In this document: positions 44,221 through 53,722 of the stretch, in pieces | How the letters are laid out: every line of letters begins with the position of its first letter | How positions within the stretch are numbered: position 1 is the first letter of the stretch | IMG/VR virus record: IMGVR_UViG_3300031707_000005 | Span: 1-64,000 of that record | Source: a virus | Direction: 5' to 3' (one strand) | Length of the DNA stretch: 64,000 nucleotides | Notes under the pieces: generated by a model | What the model was told of the DNA's origin: nothing | Seen by the model: the letters and a program-made list of their open reading frames with translations, nothing else | Database searches by the model: none | Position numbers and translations under genes: made by a program

Positions 44221-44773
44221 CCCAAAGGTCCTTTGGAAGAGATGGAAGAGGGACTGTCGCGGACGGTTTTAGCACACGAATAAAGAAACATTTAACCCAC
44301 AGAACAAAACGTTCCAAGTTGGTTAACGGAACTTCGTGAATACGCTCACCTAAAACCCATTGAAGCGTCGCAACATCCCTATAGTTATTGAAAACATATT
44401 CATCGTTAGCAACGAGTTCAAGAAATTCATCTTTAGCAGTCTGAGCGTCTACTCTCGGTTTGAACATTGAACATGATTTAGCAATATCATCGGAGTCACA
44501 CATGGATCCTTGCCATTTATTGGAGTCAGATCCATACATGCAAAGATGAGTTACATCTTGTCTTCCGTGAAAAACAACAAGAGTAACCTGATCTCTCGGA
44601 GCTATGGGCATTTCAATGGACTTAGTCCGAGTATACGGAAGATCCCGAGTTTCATGAACTTCGTTAAAAACGCAGTTCAGATGTTTCCTTTCTTGAGAAG
44701 CACTAGCGTATTTATTTGCATATCTAACACGCAATTTCCTAAGACGTTTCTCTATATCTTCCTGATTTTTCAC
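44198..44773 (-). CDS. Hypothetical Cys-containing protein in the replication cluster
   Basis: A 191-residue protein from ATG 44773. Basic N-terminus (EKRLRKLRVRYANKYASASQE), then LNCVFNEVHETRDLP, a segment with LCMYGSDSNKWQGSMC and KSCSMFKPRVDAQ, and a Trp-rich C-terminus. Several Cys are spaced like a metal-binding patch (C..C...C..C), which I have seen in unassigned phage proteins. It overlaps the Rad50-like gene by four bases. No function known. Confidence 0.6.
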   Translation of the reverse strand: MKNQEDIEKRLRKLRVRYANKYASASQERKHLNCVFNEVHETRDLPYTRTKSIEMPIAPRDQVTLVVFHGRQDVTHLCMYGSDSNKWQGSMCDSDDIAKSCSMFKPRVDAQTAKDEFLELVANDEYVFNNYRDVATLQWVLGERIHEVPLTNLERFVLWVKCFFIRVLKPSATVPLPSLPKDLWDDPSSNT

Positions 44774-45411
44774 GTTACGTCTCCGGATCCACCGGATCTA
44801 ATCCGCTTAAGTTTTAGGCTACCGTCTTTATGACCTTCATATGCCACATGAGCATGAGATATGAATTCCGGATTATGGGTAACCATTAAGATATTGATCC
44901 CGGTCTGTTCCGATAACTGACGCATAAAATCAGCACAAGAAGGAACATATCCATTCCAAAGAGCTGCCATTGACTCATCAAGCAAAAGAAGATTCCCCAT
45001 ACCCATACGGGCCATAACGGCGAGTCGAAGTACTAAAGAAATAACGACAGCAGCACCACCACCAAATGACGCAAGTGGATCACCCTCATTCCCATCTTCC
45101 TCAACTATGAAACGCATAGCTAAACGATTCTTTTGAGGGTCTTGGCGAATATGGAAAGATAACTCTTGATCACCAAGGACATGCCTCAACCCCGTAGTAG
45201 CCAGTTGAGCGATGGAGTTCACATTCTTGTCAAGAGAGTCTTCAAGCCAAGTTTTGAAAACTTCAGTACACTTCTGATGTAGATCAGCATTATATCTGAG
45301 ACTTTTTTCTAAAGTTTCAGCAGCATCGGCTTGAGAGACAAGAATGTCCCTGTACGCTTTCAACCTGGAAACATCATTTCTTAATTGCTTCAGACGATCT
45401 AGTGACGTCAT
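44770..45411 (-). CDS. Rad50/SbcC-like C-terminal ATPase half
   Basis: A 213-residue protein with ATG overlapping the clamp gene's stop. A helical part (LRNDVSRLKAYRDILVSQADAAE) leads to a signature motif SFGGGAAVVISLVLRLAVMA, Walker B LLLLDESMAALW and an H-loop VTHNPEFIS. This is the C-terminal half of an SMC-type ATPase. There is no Walker A and no N-terminal half next to it. It should need a partner subunit. Its nearby SbcD-like nuclease at 47725 suggests a split SbcCD-like complex. Confidence 0.75.
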   Translation of the reverse strand: MTSLDRLKQLRNDVSRLKAYRDILVSQADAAETLEKSLRYNADLHQKCTEVFKTWLEDSLDKNVNSIAQLATTGLRHVLGDQELSFHIRQDPQKNRLAMRFIVEEDGNEGDPLASFGGGAAVVISLVLRLAVMARMGMGNLLLLDESMAALWNGYVPSCADFMRQLSEQTGINILMVTHNPEFISHAHVAYEGHKDGSLKLKRIRSGGSGDVT

Positions 45412-46541
45412 CACGTCCCTCTTTCTTTCATCGCCTGTAGAAAATGCCGTGAACGAACACTAAAAACTTTCACTCCAAGTTTTTTAGTGTCACATATTTC
45501 TAAAATTGTCGGGGATATTTTATGTTGAAACCTAAACAGAATTTTTTCTGATTCAGTATATGAGATAACCCCAGCAAGTATATCCGCCGGGAAATCCGCA
45601 GACATCGAGTCACCAGATAAAAATGAAATAGGAAGACTGGAAACTTCTTGACCATTACATGACATAGTCATGGAGCCATCAGACATCTTAAAAGAAACGC
45701 GACGAGTTCCCTCACGAGCCATGTTAGCCCACTGAAGAGCTTTAACTAATTGCGATCTATCAACTTCAAATTCAACGCCATACCCATCATCTGGAAGAAC
45801 TTGAAGAGAAGGTTTATTACAGGAAATTCGACTAAATGATATAATTGACCCTGACTTAGGATCAGATAAAAACATCTTTGTTCGGTCCTGGCCGATTACA
45901 ACATCATCCCCAGATGATTTTGAGCAAAAAGCTCGCATAACCGGAAGATCATCTGATACAATGGATAGCTCGAGAGCAAGGTCATCCATATATGCGACCG
46001 TTGCATAAGTACGAGCATTTGAATAACCGCACTTTTCAGTCGGATAAAAGTGAACTTGATTCACTTTTCGGTCTTCATCTGTTTTCGTTTTTTTAACTAA
46101 TGCAGAACACGAAAGCTGATGAAGAAGCTCTTCAAATTTTTTCGCGGAAACAGAAGAACCAGACATGGACGGCTTAGGTGACATTGGTGAGCGTCTAGCC
46201 GAATCGACACGTTTTTTAACAACAGCTTGACGAGTTTGGCCATCACCATCAGCTTTAATCGTTAAACCTTTGTCATTAACAGATAATGTAACTTTAGTGA
46301 GCTCACTATCAAAAAATGCAGACCTGTCAACAGACAAATAAAAATCGTCAGAAGAACTTCCGTCTGAGTCCGATGACTGAGATGAAACAACGGCATGAAC
46401 CTGACGACGTCGGTCTGTTGAATTAATCCAAAGATCGTTACCAACAACACGAAGAACATAATCTCCAGACATCGGGCGAACCAATTTCACCATAGCAAAA
46501 CCACGACGTAAATCGTCGGGAAGAAAAAATAACTTCGTCAT
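45411..46541 (-). CDS. Candidate DNA sliding clamp (DnaN-like fold)
   Basis: A 376-residue protein with length close to bacterial beta clamps (~370). It has many short beta strands, an NVNDKGLTIKADGDGQT region, and a C-terminal DFPADILAGVISYTESEKIL, FRFQHKISPTILEICDTKKL like the third DnaN domain. Gene order beside a clamp loader-linked set supports it. Sequence identity to DnaN is not obvious by eye, so this is inference. If right, the loader genes would use it. Confidence 0.5.
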   Translation of the reverse strand: MTKLFFLPDDLRRGFAMVKLVRPMSGDYVLRVVGNDLWINSTDRRRQVHAVVSSQSSDSDGSSSDDFYLSVDRSAFFDSELTKVTLSVNDKGLTIKADGDGQTRQAVVKKRVDSARRSPMSPKPSMSGSSVSAKKFEELLHQLSCSALVKKTKTDEDRKVNQVHFYPTEKCGYSNARTYATVAYMDDLALELSIVSDDLPVMRAFCSKSSGDDVVIGQDRTKMFLSDPKSGSIISFSRISCNKPSLQVLPDDGYGVEFEVDRSQLVKALQWANMAREGTRRVSFKMSDGSMTMSCNGQEVSSLPISFLSGDSMSADFPADILAGVISYTESEKILFRFQHKISPTILEICDTKKLGVKVFSVRSRHFLQAMKERGT

Positions 46542-46542
46542 A

Positions 46543-46842
46543 CTATAAACTTAATTCTTTCAACATTGGCTTGAGAATAATCTCAGCCGCGTCAAGATCT
46601 GCTTCATAATTGTCAAGTTTAATCTTAAATACTTCTTTTGCTCTACGAATATCTTCCTGAATCGTATCAGGGTCCCAGTTATTCTTCTTACATTCTTCCA
46701 TTATGCTCTTGAGAGTACGTTTATTCTCAACCTGAGCAGCATCGATTCTTAGCTTTTCTTGAGTAAGTATACTTCCTCTCTGAGATAAAGTTTTATATCT
46801 AGACTCAAGTTCTTCCAAACTTTTTTCAATTATTTGTGACAT
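46543..46842 (-). CDS. Small coiled-coil protein
   Basis: A 99-residue protein with GAGGAG upstream of ATG 46842. It is almost entirely helical and charged with a heptad-like pattern (EKSLEELESRYKTLSQRG, RTLKSIMEECKKNNWDPDTI). It may act as the coiled coil missing from the Rad50-like ATPase half, but this is speculative. It sits between the Cas4-like and clamp-like genes. Confidence 0.65.
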   Translation of the reverse strand: MSQIIEKSLEELESRYKTLSQRGSILTQEKLRIDAAQVENKRTLKSIMEECKKNNWDPDTIQEDIRRAKEVFKIKLDNYEADLDAAEIILKPMLKELSL

Positions 46843-46865
46843 GTTTCTCCTCAGGCCATCTTACA

Positions 46866-47711
46866 CTAAAAACTCTCAATGTCGAACACCGAATTATCTA
46901 TTCTACCACCAGTCTCCACACGTCGATGAGCTATATATTTCTTACCATCATCACATTTTTCTCTATAGTCACATCGATGACATTCTCCAGATGGAGTAGC
47001 TCCGAAAACTTTGAGTTTAATCTTCTTAGCAATATCAAACGTGTCGTCAAGAAGAGCACGCATCTTAGACTCGTCGTAGTCTATCCACTTAATCGGATCA
47101 TCCGGAAATTTCCAAAATATGAATCCAAGTCTGGTTGGAGCTACGTGATACTTTATATAATGCTGGACCGCATACCAAATTAATTGATCAGCATCAGCAT
47201 ATTTCTCACGATGTTGAGAACCTTTCCCATCTATAATCCAAACATCCGTACGGTCTTTTGAATGAATAAAGTCAGCATATCCGCCGAGCTTCAGTGTCAT
47301 CCCATATTTATCATTTCCATAAACAACATTCAAATTTTCTTCAGCACGACTATGCGGAGTTAAAAATCCATGAAGTCTAATATTTTCAATTGCTCTAGGA
47401 AGATATATAGATAAATCTCTGCGTAGGAGATTAACGAATGCCGGATCCGATACACGGTCAAAGTTTTCTTTAAAGAAAATAGTGTCGATCGCATCGTCTA
47501 TACGCGACATCGCAGAAGCGACCGGGTCATCTTCAGCCCAAAGTCTTTTATTATAAAACCACTCGAGTATTTTTCCAATAACAGACCCGAACATGGCGGA
47601 ACGTGAATCACGAGTTACGGGCTCTTTTATTACATACCGATAATTATATGAAGATGGACATGCCTTATATGTCTTCCGACCAGAATAACTAAGATAAACA
47701 TCGAAGGACAT
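46866..47711 (-). CDS. Cas4/RecB-like PD-(D/E)XK nuclease with likely iron-sulphur site
   Basis: A 281-residue protein. Residues near the N-terminus give LSYSGRKTYKACPSSYNYRY (first Cys). The core has GYADFIHSKD, VWIIDGKGSQ and DADQLIWYA, which fits the nuclease D-x-K and Q motifs. The end has CHRCDYREKCDDGKKY (three Cys), giving a four-Cys Fe-S type cluster as in Cas4 and AddB. It should be a single-strand exonuclease for recombination or end processing. No CRISPR array was seen. Confidence 0.85.
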   Translation of the reverse strand: MSFDVYLSYSGRKTYKACPSSYNYRYVIKEPVTRDSRSAMFGSVIGKILEWFYNKRLWAEDDPVASAMSRIDDAIDTIFFKENFDRVSDPAFVNLLRRDLSIYLPRAIENIRLHGFLTPHSRAEENLNVVYGNDKYGMTLKLGGYADFIHSKDRTDVWIIDGKGSQHREKYADADQLIWYAVQHYIKYHVAPTRLGFIFWKFPDDPIKWIDYDESKMRALLDDTFDIAKKIKLKVFGATPSGECHRCDYREKCDDGKKYIAHRRVETGGRIDNSVFDIESF

Positions 47712-47724
47712 AAGAACACCATTC

Positions 47725-48717
47725 TTATTCGTCTGCTACGCCTGACTCTGCTGCTTCGAGAAGTTCAAGGGCAAGATTTCTTAAGTCCTGAGGGAACTTA
47801 TCGAGTTCTTTCTTACGAAGTTCCATGGAAGAGTCAGATGCCATTTCTCTATTCATATGAAGTTGAGAAATAAATTCATTTAAAGAACGTCGTTCTCCGT
47901 CAAGTCTCTTTTTAAGTTCCAAGTCAAAAACGGAAGAAGAGTCTTCGTGCGGTACGATGTGTTCCTCAACTGTAATTCCACTCGAGTCTGCTTTAATCAA
48001 ACCAACTTTCGGTTTACGATCTAAATTTTCAAACGTTAAAGCTCCACGAGATATAGCACCGAGATTAACAAACTTCACACCCATATGATCTACAATTCCT
48101 TGGTCTTTATGATAATGACCGAAAACGTAGACATCAGGACATCCATCAAATACTAAATCACGATAATCAAAAATATTTTCATGAAAAAATGACTGTATAC
48201 GCTCTTCCGGTGCCATAGATGCGAGAGCGTGAACAAAAGCGACAGTGTATGTATCGCCAGGCTTCTTCCTAACAAGATCAGCAAGACCATCAACAGCTAA
48301 GTCAGTAGTATATTCAACACCAACAACTCTTACTTTTAGTGTCCCATCAACAAAGGATTCATCTCGAAGTTGTCGAAAAACACCACTCTTTAAAAGAATT
48401 CCGAGTGGCTGTCTATGTATCGACGACGGGTCATTGTTTGACATATCATGGTTACCAGCCATTGCATATGTAGGGCAATGGTAACGACGATGAATTTCAG
48501 CAGCTGCAGTTGTCGTTGCATATGTCGTCTTATTGGCAGCCTTTACATGGAAAAAATCTCCACCGCGAAGAACAGCTGTAGCTCCGAACTTCTTAGCAAT
48601 TTCACCTTGCCATTCTACTTTTTTAAGAATAGAATCGCGATAATTATCTTTGCGGAATCCTGGATTCAGATCCGCAAGATGTTCATCGGATGAGGTCAAA
48701 AGTCGAATTTCTGACAT
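47725..48717 (-). CDS. sbcD-like: SbcD/Mre11-type metallophosphoesterase
   Basis: A 330-residue protein with the calcineurin-like motif set: SSDEHLAD near 10, GGDFFH near 52, AMAGNHDM near 85, AFVHALAS near 165 and FGHYHKD near 200. These bind two metal ions. The C-terminal ~80 residues are helical and charged (EHIVPHEDSSSVFDLELKKRL). It would act as a DNA end nuclease with a Rad50-type partner, here the 44770-45411 protein. Located in the same operon. Confidence 0.9.
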   Translation of the reverse strand: MSEIRLLTSSDEHLADLNPGFRKDNYRDSILKKVEWQGEIAKKFGATAVLRGGDFFHVKAANKTTYATTTAAAEIHRRYHCPTYAMAGNHDMSNNDPSSIHRQPLGILLKSGVFRQLRDESFVDGTLKVRVVGVEYTTDLAVDGLADLVRKKPGDTYTVAFVHALASMAPEERIQSFFHENIFDYRDLVFDGCPDVYVFGHYHKDQGIVDHMGVKFVNLGAISRGALTFENLDRKPKVGLIKADSSGITVEEHIVPHEDSSSVFDLELKKRLDGERRSLNEFISQLHMNREMASDSSMELRKKELDKFPQDLRNLALELLEAAESGVADE

Positions 48718-48742
48718 GTGTTATTGTACAGCAAACCATTAG

Positions 48743-49000
48743 TTACTTGTTATACCATAAAACATGAGAAAAAGTTATACCAGTTTGATTTTCTATATCA
48801 TCAACTTGTTTCTTAATGTTTCTATACTCTGAAGGAGAAACACGAAAACGTGATACACGATCAACTGTAGCGAGTTCACCATACCCATCATGGTCAACAA
48901 ATGATCCATTTTTACAGGATTCCATAAAATCCTGTAGACAAAGAATCATTCCGTCTTCCGAATCAAAAATTTCTAATTTCATATTCGTATTAGTGTTCAT
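48743..49000 (-). CDS. Hypothetical small protein
   Basis: An 85-residue acidic protein overlapping the upstream gene's stop by ATGA. Pattern: LEIFDSEDGMILCLQDFMES, then SFVDHDGYGELATVDRVSRF and KKQVDDIENQTGITFSHVLW. No signature of a known family. Genes on both sides are in the same operon. Confidence 0.65.
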   Translation of the reverse strand: MNTNTNMKLEIFDSEDGMILCLQDFMESCKNGSFVDHDGYGELATVDRVSRFRVSPSEYRNIKKQVDDIENQTGITFSHVLWYNK

Positions 49001-49941
49001 ACTTTCGGCATTATAGCATCAGAACCAACAAACATTTCTGAGGGCCAAAGTCCAGATGACTGCGCAGCTAACCGAGTTCTAACATACCGTTTATCCCAGT
49101 TACCGTATTTCTTGCACATGAGTTCTTGGATTAGAATTTTCGAAAAATTAGGAGAAATGAGTTTTGATTGACAAAACAATAAACACTCAGCTGCAATACC
49201 AGGGGCATTAACACTATGCGCATGATATACACACATAGCAAGGTCCACATCAATTTTTAAATGTGAGTCATCAAGAATAGATGAATCCATAACTTTAATT
49301 TTCGAAAGAGTTTGATATGTACTGAGTTCTAATTTCTGTTGACCTTCCACAAGATATTGAGTTGCACATGTTATCTGTGATGCGTAAGTTTCTGAATCAG
49401 AAAATAGGTTGTGAAATAAAATAGCCCATGTTTCTGCCGAAGCACGATCTTGTCCACTCTGAGGAACAAGTCCGTTCACGGGAGCAAAAGTATTCCTGAT
49501 AACATCACCGGGGATTGGTTTACCTAATGAATCACGAAGAACCCCGTCCGGAGAAAGATACCAACCAATTTTAGAAAAAGCACTTGAAAGGCCCTTCCAG
49601 TTTACATTTTTCTCTGGGTGCGGAGAGCCATTTTTATCCGCATATATGACACCAAGTGAGTCTCTTATTTTAGAAATTATTCCAAAAAGAGGACCCTGTT
49701 TTAAAGTACTAGGGTAAACTGCAATCCAATGGAAAGGTCCTGCGCTTATCCCGGCACCGTCATAACTTTGAATGGAACCCCATGAAGGAGATTCCAAAGA
49801 TGTGGCCAAATAAGCGGCCCTTTGAAGATGAAAGTTGGTCTTAAATGCTTTAATCGATACAGGAATAGACCCTATGGCTCGTATTCCAGCATATTTGTTA
49901 TATGTAACTCTATCAAATTTCGACAGTGTGTTTACAGTCAT
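48997..49941 (-). CDS. Hypothetical protein with lysozyme-like segment
   Basis: A 314-residue protein. After a basic N-terminus, the segment LATSLESPSWGSIQSYDGAG then ISAGPFHWIAVYP resembles the active-site region of some phage muramidase-like proteins (Glu followed by Trp-Gly and Asp-Gly-Ala-Gly). The rest, including LKIDVDLAMCVYHAHSVNAPG, does not fit a known lysozyme. There is no signal peptide. I give low weight to an enzymatic role. It stands just downstream of RecD2 in the operon. Confidence 0.55.
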   Translation of the reverse strand: MTVNTLSKFDRVTYNKYAGIRAIGSIPVSIKAFKTNFHLQRAAYLATSLESPSWGSIQSYDGAGISAGPFHWIAVYPSTLKQGPLFGIISKIRDSLGVIYADKNGSPHPEKNVNWKGLSSAFSKIGWYLSPDGVLRDSLGKPIPGDVIRNTFAPVNGLVPQSGQDRASAETWAILFHNLFSDSETYASQITCATQYLVEGQQKLELSTYQTLSKIKVMDSSILDDSHLKIDVDLAMCVYHAHSVNAPGIAAECLLFCQSKLISPNFSKILIQELMCKKYGNWDKRYVRTRLAAQSSGLWPSEMFVGSDAIMPKV

Positions 49942-49943
49942 AC

Positions 49944-52196
49944 CTATATACTTTCTTGCTGAATTGGTTCCGGTTCGAGTTTTTCAGACAAGCTATCTTG
50001 AATCAAATTTCTGAGATTCGAATTTCGAATTGTTTCGCGTTCATTGTGGATGGCAAGAGAAAAAGCTCTTGGGTCTCCAAACATGAAGACCTTCTTTTTA
50101 GCACGAGTAATCGCAGTATAAACTAAATTTCTATATAACATTATGCCATACTGCATGGTCATTGGCATCAAGACGAAATCAAATTCTTGTCCTTGAACTT
50201 TATGCGCTGTGCAAGCATATGCAACTTTTAGAACATGCCTAGCTTCTTCAATCTTGAACAAGAAAACCTTATCTATGTATCTCGGAACAGATGAATCCTG
50301 ATCAAACCAGTCAAATATTTTTACTTCAACTTCATCCTGTTTAATTGAAACACGGGTTACTTTCCCAACGTCACCATTGAAGATCATTCGTTCATAGTCA
50401 TTCTTGACTATCATGACACGATCACCTTCAAACAAATCAACATTACCATGTTTAAGTTTTGTAGCTTTCCCAGAAATAAAATCAGGGTTCAAAACTCCAC
50501 GAAGTCGTTTATTCAAAGTATCAACACCAAGTTCACCGTTATACATCGGTGCAATAACCTGGAAATTCATATCTCTTGATTTCAACGCAGTAGACATTTT
50601 ACATATTTCGTCTGCAACATCTTCAATTGGAATGTTCATGTAAACAAATTGAGACGATGTATTAGTTCGAGTATCTACCGCATTTCCTTTCAAAATGGCA
50701 TGAGCAACAGTAATAATATCTGATTGCTTCTCTTGACGATAAACACGAGTAAGAGACACGTGAGGAACGTCACGACACTGCATTAAACTATTCAAAACAT
50801 AGCCAGCTCCGACAGATGGGAGCTGTGCTGAGTCACCAACCATTATTACGATAGTTGTCGGCAATAACGCGGAAATTAGGTTAAATAGAGTTGAACTATC
50901 AACCATTGACATCTCATCAACGATAACAGCATCAACATGGAAATGATTTCCGGAATAAAACTCCCAACCACCATCTTTTTTGTAACCGAGTGCTCTATGG
51001 ATCGTATAAGCAGGTTTTCCGGTAACTTGAGATAAACGCTTAGCAGCAATACCGGTAGGAGACATCAAAGTATAATGAAGACCGGCTTTTTCAAAAAGAT
51101 TAACGAAAGCTGACACGAGAGTAGTTTTGCCGGTACCTGGATATCCAGATATAACACAAAACCTTGAGCGCTCAAGCATAAGAAAAGCATCTCGTTGATC
51201 ATCAGATAATGAAATTCCGCGGGATTCTTCAAAGTCATTCAAGATCAACTTTAGATCACCCATAACACGCGGAGGCTGACGAACGATTTCCGATATATAC
51301 TTAGCAGACTCAGATTCATATTTCCAATTATGAGCTAGGTAGATGAAATCACCAGAACAAAAAATGTCACCAGAACTCTGGAGTGACTTCAAACCCGAGA
51401 AAAAATGCGAGTCAGACATATACTCGCCATGAGAAAAAGCAGACACGGAGTGCCTTCGAAACATTTTCTTTGACATATACTCGAGAATTTGTCCAGAAGT
51501 GCAATAAACGTGTCCATCTGATGCAGCAAGTTCACGCATGACGAACGTAATCATTGCACAAATACGTCTCGAATCATCTACACCGATACCGGTTTTCTGA
51601 GCCGCACTGTCCGCAGTGGCAAACCCGACACTTGGACATTCACAAAGTCTATATGGATCTTCACGAACAATATTTTTAGTTTGAATACCAAATTTCGTAA
51701 AAACATTTCTTACCTGAGCTGCATTTAACCCAAGATCCGTTAAAAAGATCGCGACAGTTCGACTTTCTGAGGCTTCAGTCCATTCCCTAACTATAGCATC
51801 GGCCTGAGTCTTTGTAAGAAATGGCAAACTACGAACTTGTTCCGGATCAGTATTTAAAGTATTAACTAATTCATCACCGAGGGCATCATATAATCTAGTG
51901 GCAGTAATCATTCCAATAGAAGGAACGTTAGCCATTAAATATATTATGATGCCGTTTCGTCCTTTTTCAGGAAGGACTTCACAGTCGGTGGCATTGAATT
52001 GCTTGCCGAATTTTTCATGAACTTCGTAACCACCGGTAAACTTAGCTTTCAGACCAGTTGCGATAGACACTCCAGGAAATGTTCCACGAATCGTAACTTG
52101 CTGTGAATTGTTATCAAGCGTGGCCTTAACAATGTAAAAACCGGTTTGACGATTCTGAAATTGAATACCAGATACTTTTGCGGTAATTTGCTCCAT
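49944..52196 (-). CDS. recD2-like: RecD2-type DNA helicase
   Basis: A 750-residue protein from ATG 52196 (CGAGGTG four bases upstream). N-terminal OB-like part (QITAKVSGIQFQNRQTGFYI), then HhH-like segments (LPFLTKTQADAIV), Walker A GYPGTGKTTLVSAF near 345, Walker B VDEMSMVD near 420, motif AHKVQGQEFDFV near 665 and YTAITRAKKKV. It should unwind DNA 5'-3' in repair or replication restart. The full domain set is present. Confidence 0.93.
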   Translation of the reverse strand: MEQITAKVSGIQFQNRQTGFYIVKATLDNNSQQVTIRGTFPGVSIATGLKAKFTGGYEVHEKFGKQFNATDCEVLPEKGRNGIIIYLMANVPSIGMITATRLYDALGDELVNTLNTDPEQVRSLPFLTKTQADAIVREWTEASESRTVAIFLTDLGLNAAQVRNVFTKFGIQTKNIVREDPYRLCECPSVGFATADSAAQKTGIGVDDSRRICAMITFVMRELAASDGHVYCTSGQILEYMSKKMFRRHSVSAFSHGEYMSDSHFFSGLKSLQSSGDIFCSGDFIYLAHNWKYESESAKYISEIVRQPPRVMGDLKLILNDFEESRGISLSDDQRDAFLMLERSRFCVISGYPGTGKTTLVSAFVNLFEKAGLHYTLMSPTGIAAKRLSQVTGKPAYTIHRALGYKKDGGWEFYSGNHFHVDAVIVDEMSMVDSSTLFNLISALLPTTIVIMVGDSAQLPSVGAGYVLNSLMQCRDVPHVSLTRVYRQEKQSDIITVAHAILKGNAVDTRTNTSSQFVYMNIPIEDVADEICKMSTALKSRDMNFQVIAPMYNGELGVDTLNKRLRGVLNPDFISGKATKLKHGNVDLFEGDRVMIVKNDYERMIFNGDVGKVTRVSIKQDEVEVKIFDWFDQDSSVPRYIDKVFLFKIEEARHVLKVAYACTAHKVQGQEFDFVLMPMTMQYGIMLYRNLVYTAITRAKKKVFMFGDPRAFSLAIHNERETIRNSNLRNLIQDSLSEKLEPEPIQQESI

Positions 52197-52209
52197 GAGC
52201 ACCTCGAAA

Positions 52210-53013
52210 TCAAGAAGCGTTGGAACCCATCATCTTATACAGGTCAGACTCAGAGATTACCTGAACACCATGTTTCTTAGCGCTCTTCATCTTGGAACTA
52301 GTGGTATCAGAGTCATTAGTAACAAGGTATGACAAACCGGAACCAACAGAACTTTTCGAAACCCCTCCAGCGTCCATAATCATTTTTTCAACAGCTTTTC
52401 TAGGTTTTGAAGTAGATCCGGTTATACAAAAAGATTTTCCAGAAAGAAGACCACCAACCGGTTTTTTAAGATCAAGAACCTCTGACAAGTCGAGTATAGC
52501 ACGGTGATGTTCTTGGAGACCGTCAAAAACTTGCCTCGCGGTCACTTCTCCAATATTCGGAATTTTCAAAAGTTCTTCGTGAGTAACCGCTAAAACCTTG
52601 TCAACAGTATCATACCCGGCTTGAACGATATCCGTAGCCGTAGCAAGAGCAAAATTTGGAATGTTAAGTGACGCTAGGAGCAACTCAAGAGGAATTTTCT
52701 TACCTGCATGAAGAACTTCATAACATTTCTGCGCCATTTTCTGGCCGGATGTACACATAACTAAGTCATCGATAGTTAATTTATATAGATCGGCAATGGA
52801 TTGTATGCGAGGATTATTTGGATCAGTGAGCTCGTCTATGAGGGCATCACCCCAATGAAGTAGACCAAGTCTCATAATCCATACTTTTATAGACCCGGCA
52901 AGCTTCGCAGAGCAAGACCGATTTCGACACCAAAGGAAGAAACCCTCGGTGGAAGTTGGTCCATTACATATAGGACAAAAGTCCGGAATTTTAAAGCGAT
53001 CCTGGTCTCCCAT
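52210..53013 (-). CDS. ligA (C-part): NAD-dependent DNA ligase, C-terminal half (zinc finger, HhH, BRCT)
   Basis: A 267-residue protein that starts directly at the ligase zinc finger: CPICNGPTSTEGFFLWC, RSCSAKL. Tandem helix-hairpin-helix motifs follow (LNIPNFALATATDIVQAGYD, LLKIPNIGEVTARQVFDG) and a C-terminal BRCT domain (LLSGKSFCITGSTSKPRKAV, YLVTNDSDTTSSKMKSAKKH). It lacks the adenylation and OB domains, which lie on the opposite strand at 53723-54841. The two must associate to form an active enzyme, as with the paired ligase genes of T5-like phages. Confidence 0.92.
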   Translation of the reverse strand: MGDQDRFKIPDFCPICNGPTSTEGFFLWCRNRSCSAKLAGSIKVWIMRLGLLHWGDALIDELTDPNNPRIQSIADLYKLTIDDLVMCTSGQKMAQKCYEVLHAGKKIPLELLLASLNIPNFALATATDIVQAGYDTVDKVLAVTHEELLKIPNIGEVTARQVFDGLQEHHRAILDLSEVLDLKKPVGGLLSGKSFCITGSTSKPRKAVEKMIMDAGGVSKSSVGSGLSYLVTNDSDTTSSKMKSAKKHGVQVISESDLYKMMGSNAS

Positions 53014-53042
53014 AAGGAAGAGTACAGGACAGAAAGTCAGCT

Positions 53043-53627
53043 TTACTCAGCAGCTTGTTCCTGAGTCTCTTCAGGAGCTTCATAATCTTCTTCAGATTCC
53101 TCCTCTTCCTCTTCTTGCCCCTCTTCCTCAGCTCCGGAAGGCTCCTGGCTCATATCAGGTGTTTCAGTATCGTAGGAAGGAGGGGTCTCACCAGCGGGAG
53201 TTCCACCGGCACCGGCTTCAACATCATCCAGTGATTGGTTCTTCGGGATAGGCGCCCCTCCCTCATCACCATAGGTATATTCAGACTGAAGCATCTCATA
53301 TTTACCTTCATAAAAGGCCTTCGAGAAGGTCGAGAGTTCGTCTCCAATAGCAAGAACAGCTTCCGAAATCTTTGAGAGCCGGGCGAGTTCCTCCCCAGCA
53401 AAGTCTCCCTGAAGTCGGGCGAGTTTAGCATATAAAACGTGAGTGTCTTTTAAGACGTCAGCAACGTAAGAATTAACGCGTTGCCACTCACCGTCACGAT
53501 CTTCGGTAGCAACACGATTAAAAATACTTTGTCGTACTTCAGAAGCTATACGGGAAAATTCAGTCCGAGGCTCATCAGACGTGGCTTTTTGAACTTCGGA
53601 TGCAGCGTTGCGAAATATAGTGGTCAT
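53043..53627 (-). CDS. Acidic-tailed protein inserted between the ligase halves
   Basis: A 194-residue protein with AAGGG before its ATG. N-terminal FSRIASEVRQSIFNRVATED (the Arg-hydrophobic-Ala-Ser motif twice), then a helical part (LYAKLARLQGDFAGEELARLSK), and a Glu-rich tail. It resembles head-cluster proteins, so it is likely a virion or scaffold component placed in the replication block. Confidence 0.65.
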   Translation of the reverse strand: MTTIFRNAASEVQKATSDEPRTEFSRIASEVRQSIFNRVATEDRDGEWQRVNSYVADVLKDTHVLYAKLARLQGDFAGEELARLSKISEAVLAIGDELSTFSKAFYEGKYEMLQSEYTYGDEGGAPIPKNQSLDDVEAGAGGTPAGETPPSYDTETPDMSQEPSGAEEEGQEEEEEESEEDYEAPEETQEQAAE

Positions 53628-53722
53628 AGTTTTCCCTTTACAGCAGAAGGTAACAAAGGGTCTAGAAAATTAGAAAGGATACTATACTATTAAGTAAAGA
53701 ACTCTCGAGCGTAGTTTTTTAG

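Noticed and set aside
46866-47711. A CRISPR adaptation locus because of a Cas4-like nuclease
   Set aside because: No Cas1, Cas2 or repeat array is present. The gene sits in a recombination cluster where RecB-like exonucleases are expected.
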